Below, in pieces: positions 7,260 through 17,006 of a stretch of DNA of 17,173 nt. Source of the stretch: Acanthaster planci (Eukaryota; Echinodermata; Asteroidea; Valvatida; Acanthasteridae). The position numbers and the translations under genes are program-made. Under the pieces are notes generated by a model. That model saw nothing but the letters and a program-made list of their open reading frames with translations. It ran no database searches and was not told the DNA's origin. The stretch is taken from the NCBI RefSeq assembly GCF_001949145.1, contig NW_019091468.1:77145-94317 (forward strand), written 5' to 3'. Position 1 is the first letter of the stretch; every line of letters begins with the position of its first letter.

Positions 7260-9526
7260 CTAAATAATGAACCAGATCTCGTTGTGGCGATTCAGGACAG
7301 TGAAGGGACTGTCGTAGCCGGCCGTGTAGTAGAAGCTCTTCTGGTACGGCTGGCTGCTGTTCAAAGCCTTAGCCAGAGCCTCGGCTTCCTCCAGAAACTT
7401 CTTCTCATTCGAGAAACCAGGGTAAGACCTAGCCATCCAGACAAGAGAGACAGAAACGGTTAGAACGACTGCCAGCCAGTCTAGGCCTACTATAAAGCAG
7501 ACGAAAACTGCAACTGCATGTACAGTCGAGCCTCTAAGACGTCGTCCAGACTTTGTAGATTACTTTGTTATACCAGAAACCTTGTACTGCATGAGAACAT
7601 TGAAGCACAAAGAATTGGGACCGAACATTTCCTTACTGTAAGCAGACTGTTGTATTAAGGCTGCCTTTATTAAACGAGGTGCGACTGTATTAGTCATAAA
7701 CAAAATAAAAAACAACTGTAAACAACTTATTTCATTTATTTATCACATCGTCCCATTAAAAAAATGAAAATTGGTTTGCTGTGTGCAATATGCATAAAAA
7801 GTTATACATAGAGTAAAATAGTAAAATGAGAAAATGAATTTCCTTTAATTTAATACAACGAATATAGAACGACATTTATAAAAAGCACAGATTAACACGA
7901 GGGTGGACATGGCCAACCAGGAAGGTGCACAGTTTATCTTTTAATTGGGCAAAAAAAAAACCCATTCTAACACGGGTGCGGATTGTTTATCTTCCGGATC
8001 TGTTGACGACCACTGAAGTGACCTTGACAAGTTTTATCATGCACGGCAAATTCACAGCAAATTTGATCAATGCATTATGTGGAACTATTGTTTGATAGAT
8101 ACCTGACGTAAGCCTGGTGTGCTGGTAGGGTAGACACAATCACTGAGCTATCCGTAGGCTGGGGAGGGTTCGGTTGCAACTCGAAGGGGACCATGAAGGA
8201 CACGGTGAAGTTGTCGGCGCAGGTTGGCCCCTGACCAGGCATAACTCGAGTGATCACCGGGGCGGTCATGTCAATCTTCTTTTCTGCGCAAGAAATATCC
8301 AAAAAGGCACCAAGAACAGAAAATATGAATTCTCGATATTGCACACTTTGGGATTTCCATCGCACATCAGAGTCTCGTCGAGAGTTAAGGCTTACATTAA
8401 TTGCTAGCAACTTTCAGAACGTTGACGGCAAACTGCGCCTGTATTTCGATTGGTACATTTCTCACAGTATCTGTAATTTGGGCAAAATCGTCTTTTGTAT
8501 ACCTATTATTTTTTTTTTAAACGCCAGTGTAATTGATGCTCAAAAGTGAAATCCACTGGTACTTGTTTGCTTGTTTTGCTTTGTGTTTTTCCAAAATGCA
8601 TCGGCCTCGGTTGGATTTACTTACTCTCTGAGTTTTTACCGCTGATGTATTCGAAGAGCTTGTCGAAGCCTTGAGTGGATGCACCTTGGTAGTCAACACC
8701 GATGATGGTGGTGCTGACCCACATCGACTGTGGATATGTCCGCTTCTCGTAGTCCTGTTAACTCAACCCCAAAACGCACACTTTGCTAACGGAACTTACA
8801 AAATACTGGAAAGTGACAACCACCTCGGCTGAGCCGGCTGGCTTTTAATGACTCCAATTTCAGATTTTCTGCAATGGACTTTGTTTTTTCGTTCGATCCT
8901 CTACCCAGATTCTATAAGGCCTTGAGCTGGAAAAGGCTATCCCTTTCACACACACTCAAATATTTTTTAAAGAAGCATAAATGTCACAACACGTTTTGAA
9001 TGGCTCATATGTCCCAAATTAAAGTACATTCCACGCACGAACACATTGACCAGAGCTCAAACAAATAATGTAAATTAAGCGCTCTGGACAAGCTCAAACT
9101 ATCGACGAATCCTTTGATGGGAAAAATCTTCTCGGTTCAGTATTGAAGTCAAAAGTATTGAACAATAAGCAGGGATTAAGGTTATGATTTTCTGTTATGC
9201 ACCAATGCGTATTGAAATGAATTAGTCTGTGTAACAGACAAGTCATTTTTAGTTTTAAATGGTCGAGCTGTGTCGACCTACAATCTGGAAGGGGCAGACT
9301 TAGGCCTACTATTGGCTCATATTTCACAGACATAAGGATTTACGAGAAATATTCAGGTAGAAAATGAAGCAGATATTATTTGCAGAACACCTACCTTCGT
9401 TGTGTAATCGGTGGTGAATTTTGGGCACTCCAGCTCTCTACAAAATGCTGGCTCGGCAGCAATGTGCCTAGCCACACATGCTCCGGCCAGAACGGCGAAC
9501 AGAACAATTCCCTTCAGAACACCCAT
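7260..9526 (-). CDS. Secreted SOUL/HEBP2-like heme-binding family protein, gene B
   Basis: Four coding exons on the minus strand: 9526-9395 (132 bp), 8754-8625 (130), 8283-8103 (181) and 7428-7260 (169, stop TAG at 7262-7260). These are exactly the exon lengths and phases of gene A, and again give 203 residues. A signal peptide (MGVLKGIVLFAVLAGAC core) probably ends at A-A before EPAF. Landmarks match the SOUL domain: DYEKRTY, MWVSTTI, GFDKLFEYISG, KIDMTAP, VPFELQPNPP, FYYTAGYDSPF, NRHNEIWF. Sequons N112 (NFT) and N171 (NSS) are shared with gene A. Cys29 and Cys34 are shared, and there is an extra Cys109. The position equal to the proposed heme-ligand histidine of vertebrate SOUL is Thr50. 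By hand count 154 of 203 residues equal gene A, with most changes in the signal peptide, residues 107-111 and the last exon. A tandem duplication is the simplest origin. The natural ligand cannot be read from the sequence. Confidence 0.95.
7429..8102 (-). other. Intron 3 of SOUL gene B
   Basis: Donor GTATC at 8102 and acceptor GGCTAG ending 7429; the 674 bp between are strongly AT-rich from about 7680 to 7880. One TAGGCCTA octamer lies at 7482-7489. No repeat pair or gene is seen. Confidence 0.7.
8284..8624 (-). other. Intron 2 of SOUL gene B
   Basis: Donor GTAAGTAAAT at 8624 and acceptor TGCGCAG ending 8284. The 341 bp lack the GGGTCA-rich element found in the same intron of gene A, so that insertion came after the duplication or was lost here. 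No other feature is seen. Confidence 0.7.
8755..9394 (-). other. Intron 1 of SOUL gene B
   Basis: Donor GTAGGTGT at 9394 and acceptor TTAACAG ending 8755. The 640 bp hold one TAGGCCTA octamer (9301-9308) and nothing else I can identify. Confidence 0.7.
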
Positions 9527-9531
9527 GACTT

Positions 9532-9944
9532 CTGCACAGAAATGGGCGTAACTTGTAAATGTAATTAACGGTAGGAATGGTCAGACCAACTATGGGAGAA
9601 CATAGGGGAGAAACGTATTTATCTGTTTGGAAAAATTGCAAAAATTAATATGATCAGAACTTTCCGACTATGGTGTTAGCATATTAGAGCACGAAGGTTG
9701 CACCTCCGGACTAGAGTTATATATATAGTGGGCGTAATATGGACGGCATCATGCACCCGGCCTTAATTCATGCATGAACACCTGACGCGGCTGTATAATC
9801 TCTTTCAGTTGCAATTGTCGCAATTTGATAGTACGGGATGGGAGTGATACGTTTGGAAACAGGCATCATTCGTCTACTAACCATCTACAAATTTATGGGA
9901 TTACGATGTACTACTTAAGGCCGAAATCTGGTAAGTATGCTCAC
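9532..9944 (-). other. Probable 5'UTR intron of SOUL gene B
   Basis: Donor GTGAGCATAC follows GGAGCAG at 9944. The acceptor has a good pyrimidine tract, CCCATTTCTGTGCAG, ending at 9532, and leaves AAGTC before the ATG at 9526. It parallels the shorter candidate intron of gene A. The TATATATATA at 9718-9727 falls within it and is therefore unlikely to be the promoter. Confidence 0.55.
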
Positions 9945-9992
9945 CTGCTCCAGAGTTGCGATAGTATTGAGGACCCGATGAGTTGCTCATAG

Positions 9993-9999
9993 CTTTATA
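9993..9999 (-). promoter_or_regulatory. Candidate TATA box of SOUL gene B
   Basis: TATAAAG on the minus strand, about 50 bp upstream of the inferred 5'UTR donor at 9944 and about 50 bp downstream of the conserved upstream block. Transcription starting 25-30 bp on would give a very short first exon. A second TATA-like motif, TTTTATAAG, lies at about 10036-10028. Gene A has no obvious counterpart. Confidence 0.3.
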
Positions 10000-10047
10000 T
10001 TTCACCCTTATGTAATCTTTTAAGTGGCTTATAAAACCAAAGTGACC

Positions 10048-10110
10048 AAGCAAACTTTGACCTCATTGTGCAAATAGTCCTTTGGCTGCATGATATATAA
10101 CTGACAAACT
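10048..10110 (-). promoter_or_regulatory. Upstream block of SOUL gene B shared with gene A, DR1-like motif
   Basis: Contains AGGTCAAAGTTTGC (10063-10050, minus strand), the counterpart of AGGTCAAAGTTTTGC in gene A. Similarity continues through CAGTTAT about 40 bp further upstream. It lies about 520 bp from the ATG and about 105 bp before the inferred 5'UTR donor. Retained similarity amid otherwise unalignable upstream DNA suggests a cis-regulatory element. Confidence 0.5.
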
Positions 10111-11927
10111 TTTAAAGAGTTTCTGGTGGGGTGTTTTTTATTTTTTAATGATGAGTCGATATTAATGAAAAGATTCTTCACAAAATAATTCCAAATTATG
10201 GAATAAAAAAAGTATAAAAAGCTTGAAAGAAAGAAGAGACCCAGGTAGAACTTGGTCTAGGCTAATTATACTTTGTATATTCAGATTTCAGTTTGGACCT
10301 TAGGCCAGAAGAACTTTTGAAAATTTCTATGTCTTCCCCTTTAAAACATTTTTAAAAGCAGAGAGAAGGAAGAATTGTAATCATAAGGACAGAATCGAAT
10401 CAAAGGCAACAGCATGTTTCTACATGGGAGATGACGGACGCATCCCTTCTTTTGTGCGAGTGAAGTTCATCTGCTGAGCGTCAACACACTTGTGTGAGTG
10501 CACATGTGTAACCCATCATTTCTGTAGTTAAGGAAATGGTTTGAAATGCTCAATGATTATCGTAGTAAGTTTTTCTCTTTCTTGGAGTGAGCTTAATCGA
10601 ATTCAATTTATTACAATCAACAACCGCGACGGAGAATCACGTGTGCCCGAGTCATACAGTGTGTAACTGAAAATTGGCCTATGGGTGCAGTGTCCCAATT
10701 CAAGGAAAATTCTCCGCCAGCCGGAGGCGCACAAAAAGTACCCCCCAGAGATTGTTTCAAAAAGAGGGGTCTGTTTGGGCCAAGAAATGGTGGGATTGTG
10801 TCAGTACGGCCCAGGATCATCTCTGTAGATTCAGGGGCACCCATCCGAGGCCAAAGCAGACAAAAATGGGATTGAAAATTCGTCAGAAGAGCCCGCCGAA
10901 GGTGAGGGATGTCATTTGAAAAATGGCCGCTTGGAGGGCTTGGCAACATTCACTTTTTGGGGGGTGAGTTTGTTTTGGGCGGATAATTAAAAAATTTATA
11001 GGTTAACCTACTAAAAATTGAAAATCAAATGAAACCTGAAGGACCAAACAACACATTGTTTTTTGTTTGAGAGGCCTCAGGGACTTCAGTTGTCTGCCAT
11101 GGGGCTCCAAACTTGGTTGATTTTACACTATTTTCAATGGAGCTCGAATTGGTTCAGTGCACCCCTATGGTACCCATGGTACCAGTCTAACATTTTTAAT
11201 AGCGCCAACAGGGGTCCTGTAGCCGCCAATCGACTCACTTGAGCGTGTAGAATGCATCGCTTAAAAGTATGGGGGGCGGAGAAACAGCTGCAGCTTGCTG
11301 GGTAGGCACATTGCTTCGCTTTTTCCCGGTAACCGTGGCACACATCGCCGGTGCGTTTTGTAAAAAAGAATAGACATTCAAAGCTGTTAGGTGACCTTAG
11401 AAATATAACACTGTTTGAAATTCGTGCTACTGTTCTTCAATACTGGTATGATTTTTAAATTGCGTTTAAAACTTGACAATCACGATGATTTTTAATTAGT
11501 TCAATTTTCTATAATTAAGTCGATAGTTTTGATTATTTCGTAACTGTACTGCTCTTAAAATGGTGACCCTCCCGATGGAGATTAGCACGGAGGTAAGAAG
11601 AATCATTTAATATTTTAATTAAAAGAGAATTCAGAGCTTGGACACCCCCCCCCCTTAAATTTGTCGCTCCACATATCCTTGTACTGCATACATTTTTTCA
11701 TCGTCCTTATTCTCAATATACGCAAGAAACGTTTGCATGAATATACTCAACCCGTAATCCATTTCATGCTCAAAAACGTGAAAAGTTGGATTTTTCACAT
11801 TAGTAGACGAAGTATGACACGTTGTTCTCGACTCTTCCAGATTTGGAGAAGTTATTAGTGTACTTGTTTTTAACAAACAGAGCCCATCGTGTTTGTACTA
11901 GCGGCCACCGACTGAACGAACATCATC
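10111..11927. other. Divergent intergenic region between SOUL gene B and SF3A1
   Basis: About 1.8 kb. The left part (10130-10400) is A-rich. 10640-10920 is GC-richer with open frames in several phases but no domain. 11150-11350 is again GC-richer and may be promoter-associated. A C-run sits at 11645-11654. A strong donor-like site, GGAG|GTAAGA at 11592/11593, follows ATGGTGACCCTCCCGATGGA. An acceptor-like AACAAACAG ends at 11880, so a 5'UTR intron of SF3A1 at 11593-11880 is possible but unproven. Confidence 0.5.
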
Positions 11928-14900
11928 ATGCCGGTGGAAGTGATTCCGACGGTCACGGATGAAGAAATTCCCGGTAACCGCCAAGTCGACGAGACAGCAC
12001 CAGTCGTCAGTAAACCCATGGTGGGGATCATTTACCCCCCACCAGAGGTCAGAAGTATCCTTGTCAATTTATTTTCAACTAGTTCTGTAGTTTGTTGAGC
12101 GAAATAGCCCAATTAGGCTGATCATGGTAGCCTAAATTATTGTGTGTCAATGTCAGTTGTCAGCAGTCAGGTTGTTGTGTGACATCATCAGTTGATCTTC
12201 CAGCTTGTTAAGTTTACTAAACCTTTCTGCCATCCAGAAATTACCTTTCCTGTTTGGGCATTGTATACTTGGTCACCCCACTGTTTTTTGTCATTTTAAT
12301 CTTGCAAAACTGGTCCCAAAGTCCCCTTAAAAAACTAAGGCTAGGCCTACACTCTCCTTATTTGGGGAAATTTCAAATTGTGAATTGTGAGAAAATGTGA
12401 CTTTTTTTACTGATAAACCAGCCATGCAAATTTGAGTCCACCATGTGTCGTGTTCACAGTTCCCCTCATAATTTCCCTCAAAACTCAAAAACCCTGCCCT
12501 TTTTGACATCAGCTCTACACAGTTATTGAGCATGATGTCATACTATCATCTAGGTAAATCCAAAGTTAAAATGTAGCTTTCCCTTCTATTATTGGAACAG
12601 GGTCCCCCAAATTTACAATCCCCTCCGTTTTGACATGTTTGACTCACAGTTGAAAGGGAAGGGTTAAGTCTCACATTCTCTACAGCGTGTATAGGGCCTA
12701 CCTACAGAATCGACAGCCGCCATCAGGCATGAAATGTTGATGTACAAATGTAGGTATACACAGGTTGGAACTTGGATGTGATTGACACTTCTTCCTTCTG
12801 TGTTGCATTTGTACAAGTACATGCATGCACACTGCGCATGTGTAAATAAATATACAAAGCACTCACGTTCATGCACCATGTCTGTGTCCCCAGTTTTTTC
12901 CTGACCTGTGACTCACAGACATCGTTGACAAGACTGCTGGATTTGTTGCCAGAAATGGTAAGCAGTATGGTAATCTTGTTTGCCTTACTCCCTAGGACTA
13001 GGTCTGTCAAACATTGCGTTGAAATTTCCCAGGTTTACTCTGGTGTAAGCTGTCTTGTCAAACATGAAAAGCTGTGAGAATTTAAAGTGTTGATTGCTCA
13101 ATGGACCTTTTCCATGAAATATGCAAATTAGACGAGCGCATGCACACTACTACCACTGGTTGGCAAGTGGGGCCGTCAACACTGTCGCTGAAAGTGTCAG
13201 CAGTGTAGGCAAGCTGCTAGTAACTGTAAGGGAGCATTTCATAATTGTTGAAGGCGGTATTTACTGTGGTACCGCTGTTTTTTTAGCGGCACCGCACTAG
13301 TTTCCCGAAAGGGCTTAATGCTGGTACCGCAAAAAAACAGCGGTACCGCAGTAAATACCACCTTCTGTAATTATGAAACGTTCCCTAACCTGGAGCGTTG
13401 AGGGTCAATCAAAACCGTATTACAGCCTTTGTCCGATACTTGAGCACTCTTTTCTTGAAACTAAGTGAAATTTTCAGTGTCCTGATGTTGGAAAATAACA
13501 ATTCCTTGTCTTTGAGTTCGGCACTTATGTCAAACTATACTAGTACAGAAACGGTGACAGTGGCGTGCATAGAGATTCGTATTGTTATGTCATAGACTTA
13601 AGCAACTTTGCTAACCAGTGATAGTAATGCACATGTGCCTGCCTTATTTGCATATTTCGTGGGAAAGGTCCGTTCCCATTTATTTCATCGTTGGTCAATG
13701 TGTTGGTGGGCTGCAGGGCCAGAGTTTGAGCACAGGATCAGGCAGAACGAGATCAACAACGCCAAGTTCAACTTCCTGAACCACGGCGACCCCTACCATG
13801 CCTACTTCCGCCACAAGGTGCAGGAATTCCTGGAGGGTAAGGCCCAGGAACCCACCATCGCGCCTGCTGTGTCCAAGGTGAGAGGGGAGACAGGCCAACT
13901 TAGCCCGGCCACGGGTTTGACACTTGTCAAGGGACACTAAAATGAAAGTGCTTTGCCTGTGGCCCATGATCACATGATCGCTGGAGTAGGGCTGTGCCCG
14001 TTATTTGAGTACTTGGATATTTGATCAATTATTGAGTCGTCCAATACGGGGTCAGACACATGTTTGAAATTGTGTAAGGATGATGAACACATTCATGCTG
14101 TCTGTACTCTGTAGCCAATGTTAATGTACATGTATTAGCCGGATATGGACTCAGAGTGGTGATTTGGACACAGCAATCTCTGTTCAGCTTCTTTGGAAAG
14201 GACTTTTAATTCTCAAAAGTCGCTCATTACCAGGGTGTTATTTAAGAGAATGGTGCACACACAACAACTTCTTTACACAATGTTGCCCTCAGCTGATTTT
14301 GTGCCAACATGGAAAGAATTCCATATCAGACCATCATACTTTGTCAGTGTAATAAACACCAAAAAGGTCAGCGTACTTTCTTGTTCCCTGTGGTCATTGA
14401 ACCCCATCCATTCCTTGCTACAGTCAACCAAATATGAACAGGTGCCCCCCTTAAAACTTAGTTTGGTCGGAGAGGGCATTGGAGAAGTCGACCCAAAGGT
14501 TCCCTTTTTTCCAAAAACATCACGTTTTCTTTAATTGCAAAAGTTCTTGGAGGCATTCTCGATCCAGATGGCCAACACTAGAACGAAAAATAGCTCAAAT
14601 CCTCAAATGAGGCTCAAAGGTTTAATCTCCGTCATGCATAGGACATACCTGTACATGCAACCTGGGCAAACTCATGGACTTGTCCAATTCTTTCCAGCAA
14701 AATACCCTGAGGAGTGTAGGATTAACTAATGCTTGACCCTGAAGTCGCTGGCTTTTCCTGATGTTGTCGAGGGTGTTTTGTTTGCAGGTATCGTCCCTTC
14801 AGCCCAAAGTAACCCCCCAGGCAACAGAGACAGTCGTCTTGAAGGAGCCTCCCCCGGAGCCAGAGTTTGTCACAGACCCTCCAACAATTAGTGCCATTGA

Positions 14901-16952
14901 GCTGTGAGTGATTGTGCTTGTTTCTCTTTATTTTTGCAAGCCTTTCGGTCGTAAAAAGTTCCAATTCAGGTGGTCATGCTGTTTTTAACAGTTCTTGAAT
15001 AAAACCCTGTTAGGCCAAGCAAAAAAATCTGGGCTCTTTTAACAAGGCATCAGGTCTGGCTGAAATACTCCAGCGTCAATAGATGTTGTCCATCAGATGA
15101 GAGTACAAACCAGACAGTCCTATGTGTGGGTGTAAGTGTCCCGTATTAATGAAAATATGAATTTTAAAAGAATTTTGAAAACAGAAAAAAAAAACTTTCC
15201 CCTCCCAGCATCATCAACATTCATAAATGCCCCGGCGCGATGTGCTTAGAAAAGTAAATTTGGAATCCTGATCTCAAATGACCCCCAGTTGTCCCCTTCT
15301 TAACTTGTACATTTGGAATGATTTCTACCACTTTGAACTTTTGAAATTCTTGCTCTTACAATCATCACTGGTTCCTTCATACCAGGGACATTGTCAAGTT
15401 GACAGCGCAGTTTGTGGCTCGCAACGGCCGTCAGTTCCTGACCAGCCTGATGAACCGAGAGCAAAGGAACTACCACTTTGATTTCCTGCGTCCCCAGCAC
15501 AGCATGTTCAATTACTTCACCAAGCTGGTGGAGCAGTATACCAAGGTATTAAGGAAAACTGAAATAAAAGTCAAAGCCAACTTGCCACCGGCTTGACCTG
15601 GGCCCAATCAAATTTCATGGTGCTGCTTCACGGCAAGCGAAAAATCGGCGCTTACCGGAGCAGGAAATTCTGTGCTTAAGGCGAACGTATTTCACGGGTT
15701 AGCGAGGAATCTAGGCTCGTGCGCATGTGTACATCCCGTAACTGAGGATTCTGTGCTTAAAAGGTTAGCGCGGAATTTTTCTGCTAGCTTGGTTGGCACA
15801 GAATGGAGATGGTAAGTGCGGAATTCTGCGGTAAGCAGCGCCAGGAAATTGGGCACTGGTATCCAATTTATCGAGCTGTGTAGCCTTGAAATTTGGCTCG
15901 ATGGGAAGGTGTACTTGAGCATTGCCGGTAATAATGTAATCCATCGTACACCGCGTCTGAAAGGGTCTTGGCTTGTGCTTCCCTGCCATGTACATGTACA
16001 GTGCTTTTAATTAAAGCGAAATTATGTGCTAGAAGTTAGGCATTGGATTCTTTTTAGATTTTTCTGGATTCCGGGAATTTTTTACCCTCAGAGTCGTGGG
16101 TTTTTCTGAGTGCAGAATTCACGCGAATATAGCCGTTTCAGGGAGAAGTGGTGCGCTTCCGGCTGTTGAAAGCTGCAAAGTGTCTCCCTATTTATTATCT
16201 TCGTTGGTATAACCCTTCTATTGTTAAGACCGTTTACTGCGCAGTCCTAGATTTCAGCAGAATCAGGCACGTCGGCAAAAAAATGCTTATGATAAAAAAT
16301 ATGACCAAATGGTCGTGCATATTGACTTGGTGACGTCGGGTAAGTCACCGCACCCCTAGTGGCCTACGCGCCTCCCTCCACCCAGGAGTAAGTGGGGACC
16401 TCCGAGGACAGAGTTGGTTATTGTGTGCAGCTCTCTGTGTCTGAAATGGCAGCATCAGGCCAGTGCACACTTCCCGCGGAGTTGATGGGTGTCCCAGGAA
16501 TATTCAGATGTTGTCGGCCCAACAAGCAGAGCTGATGAAAATACGGGGGCGTCTTTGAATAACAGATACGGTTTGAGACACTGCGCGCCCTGTGAACCCC
16601 TGTGATGTTGTTTGCTATTGTGAATATTCACACCTTCTTTTTCTGTCTCATTCATTTTGTTTTCCATTGGTTTTGCTGTTCTTCGTGTAATATCATCATC
16701 AGTCATCGCGTTACACCTTTTTTTTTTTCATCTGAGTAACAGCAGTAAACCCTCTGCTGTAGGCCTAGGTTGAAAGTAAACTTGTTTTCCCCTCCCAGAT
16801 CCTGATTCCGCCCAAGGACCTGCAGAGCAGACTTCGGCAGGAAGCCGAGCAAGCCAAGCGGGTGATGGAGCAGGTCAACTACCGGGTGCAGTGGGCCAAG
16901 CACCAAGAGGCGCAGCGCCGGAAGGAGGAGGAAGAGAGGGAGAAAGAACGGG
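11928..16952 (+). CDS. SF3A1: Splicing factor 3A subunit 1 (SF3a120), first six coding exons, 3' partial
   Basis: Exons: 11928-12054, 12919-12957, 13717-13877, 14788-14903, 15386-15545 and 16799-16952. All junctions are GT-AG and phases agree throughout, giving 252 complete codons plus one base; human SF3A1 is 793 residues, so about two thirds lies beyond the right edge. The start ATG at 11928 opens MPVEVIPTVTDEEIPG, a diverged N-terminus. Residues 32-40 are VGIIYPPPE, a family signature. SURP1 spans about 44-86 (IVDKTAGFVARNGPEFE, then RIRQNEINN and DPYHAYFRHKV). A Pro/Glu-rich linker follows, then SURP2 at about 150-193 (IVKLTAQFVARNGRQF, then FDFLRPQHSMFNYFTKLVEQ). Exon 6 starts ILIPPKDL and ends in the charged run RRKEEEEREKER. 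The protein is part of the SF3A complex of U2 snRNP in the nucleus; in the family SURP2 binds SF3A3. The C-terminal ubiquitin-like domain is not in the window. Confidence 0.97.
12055..12918 (+). other. Intron 1 of SF3A1
   Basis: Donor GTATCC, splitting an Asn codon, and acceptor GACTCACAG. The 864 bp hold one TAGGCCTA octamer (12342-12349) and no other feature I can name. Confidence 0.8.
12958..13716 (+). other. Intron 2 of SF3A1
   Basis: Donor GTAAGC and acceptor GGCTGCAG. It carries the TAA-flanked foldback element at 13230-13385; the rest has no recognisable feature. Confidence 0.8.
13227..13388. mobile_element. Foldback MITE with TAA target duplication
   Basis: The element proper is 13230-13385 (156 bp) and is almost entirely a hairpin. 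Left arm: GGGAGCATTTCATAATT, then GAAGGCGGTATTTACTGTGG and TACCGCTGTTTTTTT. Right arm, reverse-complemented: GGGAACGTTTCATAATT, then GAAGGTGGTATTTACTGCGG and TACCGCTGTTTTTTT. A short loop contains TTTCCCGAAAGGGC. TAA lies on both sides (13227-13229 and 13386-13388). A 3 bp TAA/TTA duplication with GGG ends is typical of PIF/Harbinger-derived MITEs; that class is inferred. It lies in intron 2 of SF3A1. Confidence 0.8.
13878..14787 (+). other. Intron 3 of SF3A1
   Basis: Donor GTGAGAGGG and acceptor TTTGTTTGCAG. No repeat pair, RNA gene or coding segment was recognised in its 910 bp. Confidence 0.75.
14904..15385 (+). other. Intron 4 of SF3A1
   Basis: Donor GTGAGTG and acceptor TCATACCAG. The 482 bp include an A-run near 15184-15194 and nothing else identifiable. 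Confidence 0.75.
15546..16798 (+). other. Intron 5 of SF3A1
   Basis: Donor GTATTAAG and acceptor CCCTCCCAG. The left part holds the GGGCCC-ended element at 15600-15857. The remainder, to 16798, contains a T-run near 16720-16729 and one TAGGCCTA octamer (16760-16767). I see no gene in it. Confidence 0.75.
15600..15857. mobile_element. GGGCCC-ended inverted-repeat MITE with internal repeats
   Basis: The left end GGGCCCAATCAAATTTCATG, followed by GTGCTGCTTCACGGCA, matches the reverse complement of the right end (GTGCCCAATTTCCTGGCGCT, then GCTTACCGCAG), giving imperfect inverted ends of about 35 bp. The interior repeats ATTCTGTGCTTAA (near 15668 and 15748) and TTAGCG(A/C)GGAAT. I recall similar GGGCCCAATTTCAT repeats from marine deuterostome genomes but cannot confirm this here. 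No target duplication was identified and there is no coding capacity. Confidence 0.6.
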
Positions 16953-17006
16953 GTAAAAGCCACATCTGAAATTACTCGGCTGCGGCTTAGGATTACACAT
17001 GACCCT

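Noticed and set aside
7233-7463. 76-residue plus-strand frame
   Set aside because: It is the antisense shadow of SOUL gene B exon 4.
9717-9727. TTATATATATA as the TATA box of SOUL gene B
   Set aside because: It falls inside the inferred 5'UTR intron, downstream of the conserved block and donor site.
10617-10949. Overlapping open frames in both strands of a GC-richer patch
   Set aside because: Competing frames with proline- and arginine-rich composition and no family signature; local GC content explains the lack of stops.
13608-13940. 110-residue plus-strand frame as a separate gene
   Set aside because: Only 13717-13877 is conserved; this is SF3A1 exon 3 read into its introns.
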